From NCBI GenBank assembly GCA_963751695.1, contig CAVVVP010000005.1, forward strand, positions 496,001-560,000: 64,000 bases of DNA, written 5' to 3'. This document shows positions 1-9,059 of the stretch, in pieces. This DNA is from SZUA-22 sp963751695. GTDB lineage: Bacteria > Bacteroidota > Ignavibacteria > Ignavibacteriales > Melioribacteraceae. Below the pieces are notes generated by a model. It was not told the DNA's origin, ran no database searches, and saw only the letters and a list, made by a program, of their open reading frames with translations. Each line of letters opens with the position of its first letter. The stretch's first letter is position 1. Position numbers and translations under genes: made by a program.

Positions 1-554
1 CCAAGTCCAAGTTTTTTGGCATGCTTAGCAGCAAGTCTTATCCGATCAAGCTCCTCGAACATGTCATCTTCTGTATCAGCATTCGCATAATTTCCAGTGT
101 GAATTTCGATCATGTCCGCTTCAATTCCAGCTGAAGCATCAATCTGTTCAATATCTGGTTCAACGAAAAGAGATACTAAAATTCCAGACCCATGCAACCT
201 CTCAATTGCAGATCTTAATTGATCAATGTTATCAATTACGTTCAATCCACCTTCGGTTGTAAGTTCTTGTCGTTTCTCAGGAACCAGTGTTGCTAATTCT
301 GGTTGAATATCGCAAGCTATATCTATTATTTCTTCGACAGCTGCCATTTCAAGGTCCAACTTTGTCGTAATCATCTCACGTAGTAACCTGACATCACGTT
401 CATTAACATGTCTACGATCTTCACGAAGATGGACAACAATTCCATCAATTCCGCACTGTTCTGCTAATAAAGCATAAGTAACTGGATCAGGCTCTTGCTC
501 TCCTCTTGCATTACGGAGTGTACCAACATGGTCAACATTCAATGTAAATTTCAT
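1..554 (-). CDS. pdxJ: Pyridoxine 5'-phosphate synthase PdxJ (3' end cut by window edge)
   Basis: PdxJ condenses 3-amino-2-oxopropyl phosphate with 1-deoxy-D-xylulose 5-phosphate to make pyridoxine 5'-phosphate, the last ring-closing step of DXP-dependent vitamin B6 synthesis in the cytosol. Translating the minus strand from the ATG at 554 gives LNVDHVGTLRNARG at the N terminus, then VHLREDRRH, ATLVPEKRQELTTEGG and EIHTGNYA, the conserved PdxJ blocks in the right order. A GAGAGGAAG ribosome binding site precedes the start. About 184 of the usual 235-245 residues are present; the C terminus lies outside the window. Confidence 0.95.
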   Translation of the reverse strand, partial: MKFTLNVDHVGTLRNARGEQEPDPVTYALLAEQCGIDGIVVHLREDRRHVNERDVRLLREMITTKLDLEMAAVEEIIDIACDIQPELATLVPEKRQELTTEGGLNVIDNIDQLRSAIERLHGSGILVSLFVEPDIEQIDASAGIEADMIEIHTGNYANADTEDDMFEELDRIRLAAKHAKKLGL

Positions 555-654
555 TTTACTTCCTCTCTTCATTCGATTTTAACAATCTAATTTAATAATA
601 TCATCAAAAAAGGACTAGTAAAATTGAGAGTTTAACTTTAATTAAGAAATCGTA

Positions 655-1287
655 TTATAACAGCTCTATTGCGGCAAGTGAAGAATTGATTTTTTCTTTT
701 TCATCCTCATAATCTTTTTCCTGAATTGAAAAATCAAACTGAATTATTCGATTTTGATTGTTCATGAATATGTTTTTAAACGATAGAAGACTAGATTTTT
801 TAATTATTAATTGAGTAATTACAAGATTATTAGTTTGAATAGTTTTTCTTTCAAAATCTTTTATTGGATTAAATTTTCTAAAACGAGAGATATAGCTGTC
901 AATTGAAAGTTCGGTTTCCTCAGAGGTTATATTCTTATTTATACTACCAATTCTGAGTAGACCAGAAATGCCTGAATTAAAGTAAAACGCCTTTGGCTGA
1001 TAAACAATAAAATTTCCATCAAACTGTTCACTATCTAATCTTGCTACATAACGTTCGGAAAGTTCCGAAGACATCAATTCCCAGTGCAGTGGAGTTCGAT
1101 AAGAAATCCCGAGCTCTTCATCAATAACAATGTTACTCAAAATATCTTCCTTTGGAATGACATTTTTTGATTTTTTCTCAATAGTTTTATCTTCTCCACA
1201 GTATTGAAGTAGTAAAACAGTAGTAAAAAGGAATATGGATTTTCTAAATCTCAAAACAATAACTTTCTTTTCTTCTAATTTATTCAA
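655..1287 (-). CDS. Hypothetical secreted or lipoprotein, 210 aa
   Basis: I do not recognise a family. The N terminus has a basic stretch, a hydrophobic segment (about residues 16-27) and then LLQYCGED, which resembles the loose lipobox of Bacteroidota lipoproteins, so an anchored periplasmic or outer-membrane protein is likely. The rest is a mixed alpha/beta sequence with no motif I can name. The start at 1287 is a TTG without a clear ribosome binding site; an in-frame TTG at 1254, just before the signal segment, is an alternative. It lies between the cimA end of the branched-chain operon and pdxJ, on the same strand. Confidence 0.6.
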   Translation of the reverse strand: MNKLEEKKVIVLRFRKSIFLFTTVLLLQYCGEDKTIEKKSKNVIPKEDILSNIVIDEELGISYRTPLHWELMSSELSERYVARLDSEQFDGNFIVYQPKAFYFNSGISGLLRIGSINKNITSEETELSIDSYISRFRKFNPIKDFERKTIQTNNLVITQLIIKKSSLLSFKNIFMNNQNRIIQFDFSIQEKDYEDEKEKINSSLAAIELL

Positions 1288-1357
1288 TTGGGAAGAGAAT
1301 TACAAAAAATGTTAATTCTCTGATTCGTTAATCTATACAAGGGGATGAGAAATGGAT

Positions 1358-2944
1358 CTAGGAGATACTGATACTGCTATGTTTGAATAATTTATAGTTT
1401 ATACTGTCGGTCAATGCTTGCAATGAAGCCTGAATAATATTTTCTGATACTCCAACAGTAGACCACTCATTATGATGATCACCAGATTCGATCAACACTC
1501 TCACTTTAGCAGCTGTTCCATCACCTTCTCCAAGAACTCTCACCTTGTAATCTAGCAAATGAATTTCCTCAAGTTCTGGGAAAAACCGAATAAGTGCTTT
1601 TTTCAAAGCCTTATCTAAAGCATTCACCGGGCCATGTCCATCAGCAGCCGTATGTTCTTCTTCACCATTAACCACAACTTTTAAGACTGCTTCTGAATAC
1701 TCATCACCATTTCCATCAAACATAACATTAACTTTTGCGTAAGTAATTTCAAAAAACGATGTAGTTTCATTAAGCTCTGCTCTTAATAATAATTCAAATG
1801 AAGCTTCAGCTCCATCAAATTGAAAACCTTTGTACTCGAGACCTTTTAAAAATTGTACGAACTTTTTATTGAACTCTTTATCATCAGGTAGCGTTATCCC
1901 TAATTTTTCGGCTTTGTACCTTATGTTACTTTGTCCAGAAAGATCAGAGACAATAACTCGTTGAACGTTACCAACATTAATTGGTTCAATATGCTCGTAC
2001 ATCCTACTATCTTTGAGCACTGAACTTACATGAATACCACCTTTATGAGCAAATGCAGATTTACCAACGAATGGTGCTCTGGTATCCGGAGAAACGTTGA
2101 TCATTTCGTAAACAAAGTGAGAAAGGGAAGTTAGATTTTTCAAATTTAACTGGGTTAGTGTCTCTCTTCTCATTTTTAATATAAGATTAGGAATGATGGT
2201 ACATAGATTTGCATTGCCACACCTTTCACCTACTCCGTTAATAGTCCCCTGAATGTGAACTGCACCAGCTTCAACAGCAGCAATTGCATTTGCGGCCGCA
2301 ACTCCTCCATCATTGTGGGAATGAATTCCGATTGGGACATCTAACCTGTTCACCATATCAAGCGTGATATCATATACTTCGTGAGGAAGCGAACCTCCAT
2401 TTGTATCACAAAGGACTATTGTATCCGCACCACCATTTATGGCTGCCTTGCACATAGTTTTGGCGAATTCTGGATCATCTTTGTATCCATCAAAAAAGTG
2501 TTCTGCATCAAATATTACTCTTCTACCTTTATTTACTAGCAATTCTACTGATTTGAAGATCAATTCTTCATTCTGATTATCAGTTAGTCCCAATGTTTTC
2601 TCTGAGTGAAAACGCCAGGTTTTGCCAAATATTGTTATGACAGGGGCATTTGATTCAACTAATTTTTGAAGATTATTGTCACTTTCAATTTTGTCTGGGT
2701 ATCTTGCGGTTGAACCGAAAGCGCATATTTTAGCGTTTACTAATTTTATTTCTTGAACTTTCTCAAAATACTCTTCATCTTTTGGATTACTTCCAGGCCA
2801 CCCTCCTTCAATAACATTAATGCCAAACTCGTCTAAACGTTTAGTTATTGCTAGCTTGTCATGGATCGAGATATTAACACCTTCACCTTGTGTTCCATCT
2901 CTTAGAGTAGTATCAAATAGTTCAATTACATTTTTATCAGCCAT
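1358..2944 (-). CDS. cimA: Citramalate synthase CimA
   Basis: CimA condenses pyruvate and acetyl-CoA to (R)-citramalate, the first step of the threonine-independent route to 2-oxobutyrate and isoleucine. The protein (528 aa) starts with ELFDTTLRDGTQGEG and continues IEGGWPGSNPKD, the signature that separates this citramalate synthase group from LeuA. It has the HSHNDGG metal-binding block and a C-terminal LeuA-type allosteric dimer domain (about 390-520). It is the last gene of the ilv-leu operon, 15 bases after leuD; LeuCD and LeuB next door can process citramalate to 2-oxobutyrate. Confidence 0.93.
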   Translation of the reverse strand: MADKNVIELFDTTLRDGTQGEGVNISIHDKLAITKRLDEFGINVIEGGWPGSNPKDEEYFEKVQEIKLVNAKICAFGSTARYPDKIESDNNLQKLVESNAPVITIFGKTWRFHSEKTLGLTDNQNEELIFKSVELLVNKGRRVIFDAEHFFDGYKDDPEFAKTMCKAAINGGADTIVLCDTNGGSLPHEVYDITLDMVNRLDVPIGIHSHNDGGVAAANAIAAVEAGAVHIQGTINGVGERCGNANLCTIIPNLILKMRRETLTQLNLKNLTSLSHFVYEMINVSPDTRAPFVGKSAFAHKGGIHVSSVLKDSRMYEHIEPINVGNVQRVIVSDLSGQSNIRYKAEKLGITLPDDKEFNKKFVQFLKGLEYKGFQFDGAEASFELLLRAELNETTSFFEITYAKVNVMFDGNGDEYSEAVLKVVVNGEEEHTAADGHGPVNALDKALKKALIRFFPELEEIHLLDYKVRVLGEGDGTAAKVRVLIESGDHHNEWSTVGVSENIIQASLQALTDSINYKLFKHSSISIS

Positions 2945-2959
2945 TTCTAATCCAGATTT

Positions 2960-3517
2960 TTAAATCATTCCTTCTTTTCTAGCATATTCAAATATGCCAC
3001 CTGCAGAAACAATTGGAAGAACGCTTCCAAGTTCCTTTAATTTGTATGTTTCAGATGTGGATAGATTTATTATTGTATTAGCCTCTAAATCTACCTCAAC
3101 TTTATCGCCGGTTTTAATTAATTCTCTTAATGTCACAGAACTTTCAAATGGTACTATAAAACCACCATCCACAGAATTTCGATAAAAAATCCTTGCATAA
3201 GATTCTGCTACTATTATTTTACATCCAGCCTTCATTAAAGCATACGGAGCATGCTCCCTAGATGACCCGCAACCAAAATTTGAACCACCAATTATTATCT
3301 TGAAATCAGATTCGTATTTATCATCATTAACAAAAGGAATTCCTCCCTTTGGTAAACCTGATTGATCAATCGGGACACTGGAGAGTGCATATCGACCGTA
3401 AAGTTTCGCTTCCTTTTGATCATCCATACTATATACAAGGTGTTCGGCTGGAATTATCTGATCAGTATCAATGTTATCACCTAATACAAAAGCTTTTCCA
3501 GTTATAATATTTTCCAT
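2960..3517 (-). CDS. leuD: 3-isopropylmalate dehydratase small subunit LeuD
   Basis: This is the swivelling small subunit of isopropylmalate isomerase, partner of LeuC. It has 185 aa, the short archaeal/bacterial type rather than the ~200-aa E. coli type. It begins GKAFVLGDNIDTDQIIP and carries GGSNFGCGSSREHAP, the aconitase-swivel signature, followed by AESYARIFYRNSVDGG. It sits 21 bases after leuC. With CimA in the same operon it probably serves both leucine synthesis and the citramalate branch of isoleucine synthesis. Confidence 0.93.
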   Translation of the reverse strand: MENIITGKAFVLGDNIDTDQIIPAEHLVYSMDDQKEAKLYGRYALSSVPIDQSGLPKGGIPFVNDDKYESDFKIIIGGSNFGCGSSREHAPYALMKAGCKIIVAESYARIFYRNSVDGGFIVPFESSVTLRELIKTGDKVEVDLEANTIINLSTSETYKLKELGSVLPIVSAGGIFEYARKEGMI

Positions 3518-3538
3518 TTTTTCTCTTCTAATTAAATT

Positions 3539-4834
3539 TTATACAAAGTTACGTGGATCAGTAATAACACCAGTAATTGCAGATGAAGCAACTGTAAGTG
3601 GAGAAGCTAAATAAACCTTAGATTGCTTGCTCCCCATTCGTCCAGGAAAATTCCTATTCGTTGTAGAAATTGTAATATCTTTTTCAACTGCTCTTCCAAA
3701 TGTATCATCTGGACCTCCAAGACAAGCTGCGCAAGATGATTGAGCTATAACAGCTCCAGCATTTTCAAAAATCTCTTTTAAAGTCCTGCCATTATACATT
3801 TCACTTTCTAGTTGACTAGCAACTTCTGTACTTGCTGGGACAATGAAGGTAGGCACTCTAACCTCTTGTTTATCAATGATTTGTGCAGCAAATCTAAAGT
3901 CACTTATCTTACCTCCAGTACAAGATCCGATGTAAGCTTTTGTAATAGTTGTACCTTCAACATTTTTAACGGTATCACGATTATCTGGGCTGTGGGGTTT
4001 GGCGACTATAGGCTCTAATTCCTCAGCGTTGTATTCGTATTTGCTGTGATACTCTGCATCTGGATCACTATTGAATATTTGATATTCTTTGTTGGACCTT
4101 TCTTTAACATACTGCTCCGTAATCTCATCTACAGCAATAATTCCACTCATACCCCCTGCTTCAATTGCCATGTTTGTCAGGGTCATACGTTCAAGCATTG
4201 AAAGAGCAAATACTGCTTCACCATCAAATTCCATTGCGCGATATGTTGCACCATCAGTTGTGATATCACCTAGAATTTGCAAAATAAGATCTTTTGCAGT
4301 TAAATAATTGGGAAGTTTACCATGAAATGTAAATTTCATCGATTCAGGAACTTTTTCCCATATTTTTCCCGTTCCAAGAATAAAAGCCGCATCTGTATTC
4401 CCTACTCCAGTGGAAAACATTCCAAACGCTCCAGAAGTACATGTATGTGAATCTGTTCCAATTAGAACAGTTCCAGGAATGTTGTATCCTTCTTCTGCTA
4501 GAGCCATATGACAAACGCCTTTATAACGATCGGTTCCAACATCATAGTAATTATCAACCTGATACTCTGCAGCAAACTCTCTTAGAATATCAACATTTCT
4601 GTTAGCGTGCTTATTTGCAGTAAATATATAGTGATCTGGAAAAATAACTAATTTATCTTTATCCCAGATTTCAGCTTTTTCTCCAAATTCCTTTTTCCAT
4701 ATACCAATAGTAGGCGGACCACAAACATCATGCGTCATTAAAACATCAACATTTAACCACACATTTTCACCCGGTTTTACTACATCTCTTCGAGCAGAAT
4801 TTGCAAGAATTTTTTCAGTTATTGTCATTCCCAT
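3539..4834 (-). CDS. leuC: 3-isopropylmalate dehydratase large subunit LeuC
   Basis: LeuC is the [4Fe-4S] catalytic subunit that isomerises 2-isopropylmalate to 3-isopropylmalate. At 431 aa it belongs to the shorter LeuC/homoaconitase-type class. Visible motifs are GTDSHTCTSGAFG, YIGSCTGG and SSCAACLGGPDD, which supply the three cluster-ligand cysteines (SCTGG and CAAC). The ATG at 4834 is preceded by GAGGAG at good spacing; a second ATG two codons later is possible. It follows leuA by 11 bases, so co-translation within the operon is likely. Confidence 0.94.
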   Translation of the reverse strand: MGMTITEKILANSARRDVVKPGENVWLNVDVLMTHDVCGPPTIGIWKKEFGEKAEIWDKDKLVIFPDHYIFTANKHANRNVDILREFAAEYQVDNYYDVGTDRYKGVCHMALAEEGYNIPGTVLIGTDSHTCTSGAFGMFSTGVGNTDAAFILGTGKIWEKVPESMKFTFHGKLPNYLTAKDLILQILGDITTDGATYRAMEFDGEAVFALSMLERMTLTNMAIEAGGMSGIIAVDEITEQYVKERSNKEYQIFNSDPDAEYHSKYEYNAEELEPIVAKPHSPDNRDTVKNVEGTTITKAYIGSCTGGKISDFRFAAQIIDKQEVRVPTFIVPASTEVASQLESEMYNGRTLKEIFENAGAVIAQSSCAACLGGPDDTFGRAVEKDITISTTNRNFPGRMGSKQSKVYLASPLTVASSAITGVITDPRNFV

Positions 4835-4845
4835 CTATAATCTCC

Positions 4846-6408
4846 TCAAATCGCTTTTGTTGATTTGTTATTTCTTTCTATGTAATGCTCTTTTAAATTA
4901 AGTGCTTGTAAATAGGCTTTGCCGCTTGCTTCGATAATGTCAGTAGAAACTCCTTTTCCTGAAAATGTTTTGTTATTCTTTCTTAACCGAACAACGACTT
5001 CACCTTGTGCTTGTCTCCCAGATGTGACAGATCGAACACTATAAGATTCCACTTTCGGTTTTTTACCCAATGCTCTATCAATAGCATTAAAAAGAGCATC
5101 TACAGGACCATCACCCGTAGCTGAATCTTCAAATGATTCTCCACGCGACTTTACTCTAACTGTCGCAGTTGGAATCGAGTTTGAACCAGAATTAATATGC
5201 ATATACTCCAATGCGAATAGTGATTCTTCTTTATATAGTTCGTCACCCATTAGAATTCGAAGATCATCATCATAAACTTCTTTCTTCTTATCCGCTAAGT
5301 TCGTGAAAGATTCGTATGCCTTATTCAGTTCTTCATCCTTTAAATGATACCCTAATTCCTCTAGTCTTGATTTTAATCCGTGCCTACCTGAATGGCGACC
5401 TAATACTATTTTGGTTTTATGAACTCCAACTGATTCCGGAGTCATGATCTCATATGTTTCTCTATTTTTCAGCATACCATCTTGATGAATGCCAGATTCA
5501 TGAGCAAATGCATTTTCACCAACTATTGCTTTGTTAGGTTGAACGATAATTCCACAAAATCCGGAGACAAGTTTTGAAGTGTTTACAATTTCTTCAGTGT
5601 TAACAACAGTTTCAAGGTTAAATAAATCTTTACGTACTTTTAGAGCCATAACTATTTCTTCAAGAGATGCATTTCCTGCTCTTTCTCCAATGCCGTTAAT
5701 TGTACATTCTACTTGGCGAGCTCCGTTTTCCAAGCCAGCAATTGAATTTGCTACTGCTAATCCAAGATCGTTATGGCAGTGAACACTGATAATTGCTTTG
5801 TCGATATTACTTACCTTACTTTTTAGTTCAGCAATCTTTCTTCCAAATTCAGCAGGCATTGTATAGCCAGTTGTATCAGGGATATTGACAGTTGTTGCTC
5901 CGGCATCTATTGCAGTTTCAATAACCTCTGCAAGATAATCGATGTTCGTCCTACCAGCATCTTCTGCAGAGAATTCAACATCCTCACAAAGAGATTTTGC
6001 ATACTGGACCATGTCATAAGACATTTTTACCACAGTTTTCCTTTTCTCTTCAAGAGTTTTTCCATAACGATCATGCCCAAATTTGCCTAATATATGATAG
6101 TCAGATGTGCTGGAGAAAGTATGGATACGTTTTTTCTGAGCATTTTTAATTGAATCATATGCTGCTTTTATATCAATCTCTTTTGCCCTTGCAAGAGCTG
6201 CAACCGTAATTCCAACAACATCCGATATTCTTTGAACAGCGTCAAACTGTTCAGGTGAAGACACTGGGAATCCTGCCTCAATTACATCAACTTTCAGTTT
6301 TTCAAGTTGACGAGCAATCTCTACTTTTTCAGTTACGCTTAATGCTGCGCCGGGTGATTGTTCTCCATCTCTTAAGGTTGTGTCAAAAATTACAATTCTG
6401 TTATTCAT
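4846..6408 (-). CDS. leuA: 2-isopropylmalate synthase LeuA
   Basis: LeuA condenses 2-ketoisovalerate with acetyl-CoA, the first committed step of leucine synthesis. The 520-aa protein opens with FDTTLRDGEQSPGAALS, the classic alpha-IPM synthase signature, has the HCHNDLGLAVANS metal site, and has the linker and C-terminal regulatory LeuA dimer domain (about 390-510), so feedback by leucine is likely. It is 12 bases after leuB. It is clearly distinct from the paralogous cimA at the operon end. Confidence 0.95.
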   Translation of the reverse strand: MNNRIVIFDTTLRDGEQSPGAALSVTEKVEIARQLEKLKVDVIEAGFPVSSPEQFDAVQRISDVVGITVAALARAKEIDIKAAYDSIKNAQKKRIHTFSSTSDYHILGKFGHDRYGKTLEEKRKTVVKMSYDMVQYAKSLCEDVEFSAEDAGRTNIDYLAEVIETAIDAGATTVNIPDTTGYTMPAEFGRKIAELKSKVSNIDKAIISVHCHNDLGLAVANSIAGLENGARQVECTINGIGERAGNASLEEIVMALKVRKDLFNLETVVNTEEIVNTSKLVSGFCGIIVQPNKAIVGENAFAHESGIHQDGMLKNRETYEIMTPESVGVHKTKIVLGRHSGRHGLKSRLEELGYHLKDEELNKAYESFTNLADKKKEVYDDDLRILMGDELYKEESLFALEYMHINSGSNSIPTATVRVKSRGESFEDSATGDGPVDALFNAIDRALGKKPKVESYSVRSVTSGRQAQGEVVVRLRKNNKTFSGKGVSTDIIEASGKAYLQALNLKEHYIERNNKSTKAI

Positions 6409-6420
6409 AATATCACCAAA

Positions 6421-7518
6421 TTAAAGTGTGAATACACCTAAATGTTCTTCCTGATAAATGATCTCAAAATTTTCTAAGATTACTTCTGCCATTTTAGTTG
6501 TACTTACTAAATTTCCATTGTCAAAGTTTATATCTACTGTCCTATAACCATGTTCTAATGTTTTTTCAATTGCCTTGTCGATAAGTTGAGCAGCTTTTGT
6601 CATTCCGAATGAAAGATCAAACATCATTGCTACCGATGCTATCATGGCAATTGGATTAGCTTTATTCTGCCCAGTAATGTCTGGAGCACTTCCATGCACT
6701 GGTTCGTATAGAGCGTACTTCTCTCCAATACTTGCCGACGGAAGCATGCCTAAACTACCGGTAATCATTCCAGCAATATCACTTATTATATCACCAAATA
6801 AGTTAGATGTAACTATCACATCAAACTGTCTGGGATCACGCACAACCTGCATGGCGGCATTATCAACATACATATTGCTTAACTCAACTTCTGGATAGTC
6901 TTTGCTAACATCTTCAACAACTTTTCTCCAGAATTGTGATACTTCAAGTACATTAGCTTTGTCGATTGATGTTAACTTTTTACCTCTACGTTTTGCAACT
7001 TTAAAAGCTTGGCGAGCAATGCGTTCTACCTCATATTTTTCATAAACCATTGTATTCCAACCCTTGGTTTTATCATAACCTCTTGGCTGACCAAAGTATA
7101 TGCCACCAGTTAATTCCCTGAACACTACAAAGTCTGTCCCAAGTATTACTTGTTCTTTAAGTGATGAAGAATTAACAAAAGATGGATAAACCTTTGCTGG
7201 ACGTATGTTCGTGAAAAGTCCAAGTTCTTTACGAAGCCCTAAAAGAGCCGCTTCTGGTTTGAGATGATGCTCGAGATCTTCCCACTGATATCCCCCAACT
7301 GCTCCAAGCAATACAGCTTCTGATTTTTTACAAATTGCTATAGTTTCCTCAGTAAGAGGAATCCCATGTTTATCGTAAGAACAACCTCCTAAAAGTCCTT
7401 CGGTAGTTTCGATTTCCATATTAAATCTTTCGGCAACATGCATCATTACTTTTACTGCTGCATTCATTACCTCTTGTCCAATCCCATCGCCGGGCAACAA
7501 CGCAATTTTATTTGCCAC
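6421..7518 (-). CDS. leuB: 3-isopropylmalate dehydrogenase LeuB
   Basis: LeuB oxidatively decarboxylates 3-isopropylmalate with NAD+. The 365-aa protein starts with ALLPGDGIGQEVM and carries the isocitrate/isopropylmalate dehydrogenase signature NLFGDIISDIAGMITGSLG. It also has ELTGGIYFGQPRG (substrate loop) and EPVHGSAPDITGQNKANP near the nucleotide site. It lies between ilvC and leuA, 21 bases after ilvC. Length and motifs are normal. With CimA in the operon it may also act on methylmalate. Confidence 0.95.
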   Translation of the reverse strand: MANKIALLPGDGIGQEVMNAAVKVMMHVAERFNMEIETTEGLLGGCSYDKHGIPLTEETIAICKKSEAVLLGAVGGYQWEDLEHHLKPEAALLGLRKELGLFTNIRPAKVYPSFVNSSSLKEQVILGTDFVVFRELTGGIYFGQPRGYDKTKGWNTMVYEKYEVERIARQAFKVAKRRGKKLTSIDKANVLEVSQFWRKVVEDVSKDYPEVELSNMYVDNAAMQVVRDPRQFDVIVTSNLFGDIISDIAGMITGSLGMLPSASIGEKYALYEPVHGSAPDITGQNKANPIAMIASVAMMFDLSFGMTKAAQLIDKAIEKTLEHGYRTVDINFDNGNLVSTTKMAEVILENFEIIYQEEHLGVFTL

Positions 7519-7539
7519 GATAATACCTCATAATTTTTT

Positions 7540-8532
7540 CTATTTCTCTGTTATCCATGACATCATCCCGCGTAATTTCTTTCCTATTACTTCAATTGGA
7601 TGCTCACTATTCTCTTTTCGCAATCTATTCATGTTTACTTTTTCGCCATTAACTTCATCAATAAACTCCTTAGCAAAGCTTCCATCCTGCACTCTTTTCA
7701 GAGCATCTCTCATAACATCTTTAGTTTGTTCATTGATTACTTTTGGTCCAACAGCATAGCCACCGTATTCGGCAGTATCGCTAACAGAATAATTCATTCT
7801 TGATAATCCGCCTTCATAATAAAGATCAACGATTAGCTTCATTTCGTGCATGCATTCAAAGTAAGCCAATTCTGCTGGATAACCAGCTTCTGTAAGAACT
7901 TCGAATCCAGCTTTAATCAATTCTGCAGAACCACCGCACAGTACAGCTTGTTCACCAAATAAGTCAGTTTCTGTTTCATTTTTGAATGTTGTTTCGATAA
8001 CTCCAGCTCTAGTTCCACCTATACCTTTTGCCCAAGCAAGAGCTAAATCTTTGGTATCTCCACTAAAATCATTTTTAATAGCTATTAAACAAGGAACTCC
8101 TTTTCCGTCAACAAAAGTTCTGCGAACGAGATGCCCAGGACTTTTAGGAGCAACCATCATTACGTTAACATTTGATGGTGGAACAATCTGTTTGTAATGA
8201 ATATTAAATCCATGAGCGAATACTAAAGTATCTCCTTCTTTCAAGTTCTTCTCAATTGAAGAATCATAAACCTTCTTTTGTAACTGATCTGGAAGGAGGA
8301 CCATGATCACATTGGATTCTGCAGCAGCTTCGTCAGCAGTTTTAACAGTTAAACCAGCTTCTTCTGCACTTTTCCACGCTTCACTACCAGGAAGCTCTGC
8401 CACGGTTATATCCATTCCGCTTTCTTTTAAATTTTGTGCGTGCGCATGACCTTGACTTCCATAGCCAAGTATTGCAATTTTTTTATCTTTTAAAGCATCC
8501 AAAGATGCATCTTGATCTAAATATACTTTCAT
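7540..8532 (-). CDS. ilvC: Ketol-acid reductoisomerase IlvC (class I)
   Basis: IlvC isomerises and reduces acetolactate or acetohydroxybutyrate, the second common step of Val/Ile synthesis. The 330-aa length fits class I enzymes. GYGSQGHAHAQNL is the Rossmann dinucleotide loop, and the knotted C-terminal domain contains the usual magnesium ligands around LFGEQAVLCGG and ECMHEMKLIVDL. The loop after the second beta strand reads VAELPGSEAW: an acidic residue ends the strand and the Arg/Lys and Ser that usually bind the NADPH phosphate are missing, hinting at NADH use. It is 19 bases after ilvN. Confidence 0.95.
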   Translation of the reverse strand: MKVYLDQDASLDALKDKKIAILGYGSQGHAHAQNLKESGMDITVAELPGSEAWKSAEEAGLTVKTADEAAAESNVIMVLLPDQLQKKVYDSSIEKNLKEGDTLVFAHGFNIHYKQIVPPSNVNVMMVAPKSPGHLVRRTFVDGKGVPCLIAIKNDFSGDTKDLALAWAKGIGGTRAGVIETTFKNETETDLFGEQAVLCGGSAELIKAGFEVLTEAGYPAELAYFECMHEMKLIVDLYYEGGLSRMNYSVSDTAEYGGYAVGPKVINEQTKDVMRDALKRVQDGSFAKEFIDEVNGEKVNMNRLRKENSEHPIEVIGKKLRGMMSWITEK

Positions 8533-8551
8533 AATTAGCTCCTCAACTATT

Positions 8552-9058
8552 TTATTTCGTTAATTCTTTTTTCTGTTTTAATTGATCTCCTCTTCTAAGT
8601 GCAACGGTACCCGAACGTGCCATCTCCTTGATTCCATAAGGCATAAGTACATTAACAGCAGCATTAATTTTTTCTGGAGGGCCAGTAATTTCAATCATCA
8701 TACTTTTGTTATTGATATCGACAATTTTTCCACGGAAGATATCACTGATGTTTTTTATCTCTTCCATCGTCCCTTTTTGAAATGAAATTTTGATAAGCGC
8801 CAATTCCCTTTCAGTTCTGGCTTCACCAGTTAAATCAATTACTTTGATTGTATCGATCAACCTATTTAATTGCTTAACAATTTGATCAATGATCTGCTCA
8901 TCTCCGGAGGTAACAATTGTCATTCTGGATATTTCACTTATTTCTGTTTCACCAATTGAAATACTATGAATATTAAAACCTTTAGCACTGAACATTGTGG
9001 CAACTCTATCAAATGCACCAAATGTGTTTTCAACTAATACTGTTATTGTTCGTCTCAT
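8552..9058 (-). CDS. ilvN: Acetolactate synthase regulatory subunit IlvN/IlvH
   Basis: This is the small regulatory subunit that activates IlvB and confers valine feedback inhibition. It has 168 aa with an N-terminal ACT domain beginning RRTITVLVENTFGAFDRVA and including GFNIHSISIG, then a C-terminal ALS_ss_C-type domain. It starts one base after the ilvB stop codon, which suggests translational coupling and equal subunit production. Confidence 0.94.
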   Translation of the reverse strand: MRRTITVLVENTFGAFDRVATMFSAKGFNIHSISIGETEISEISRMTIVTSGDEQIIDQIVKQLNRLIDTIKVIDLTGEARTERELALIKISFQKGTMEEIKNISDIFRGKIVDINNKSMMIEITGPPEKINAAVNVLMPYGIKEMARSGTVALRRGDQLKQKKELTK

Positions 9059-9059
9059 C

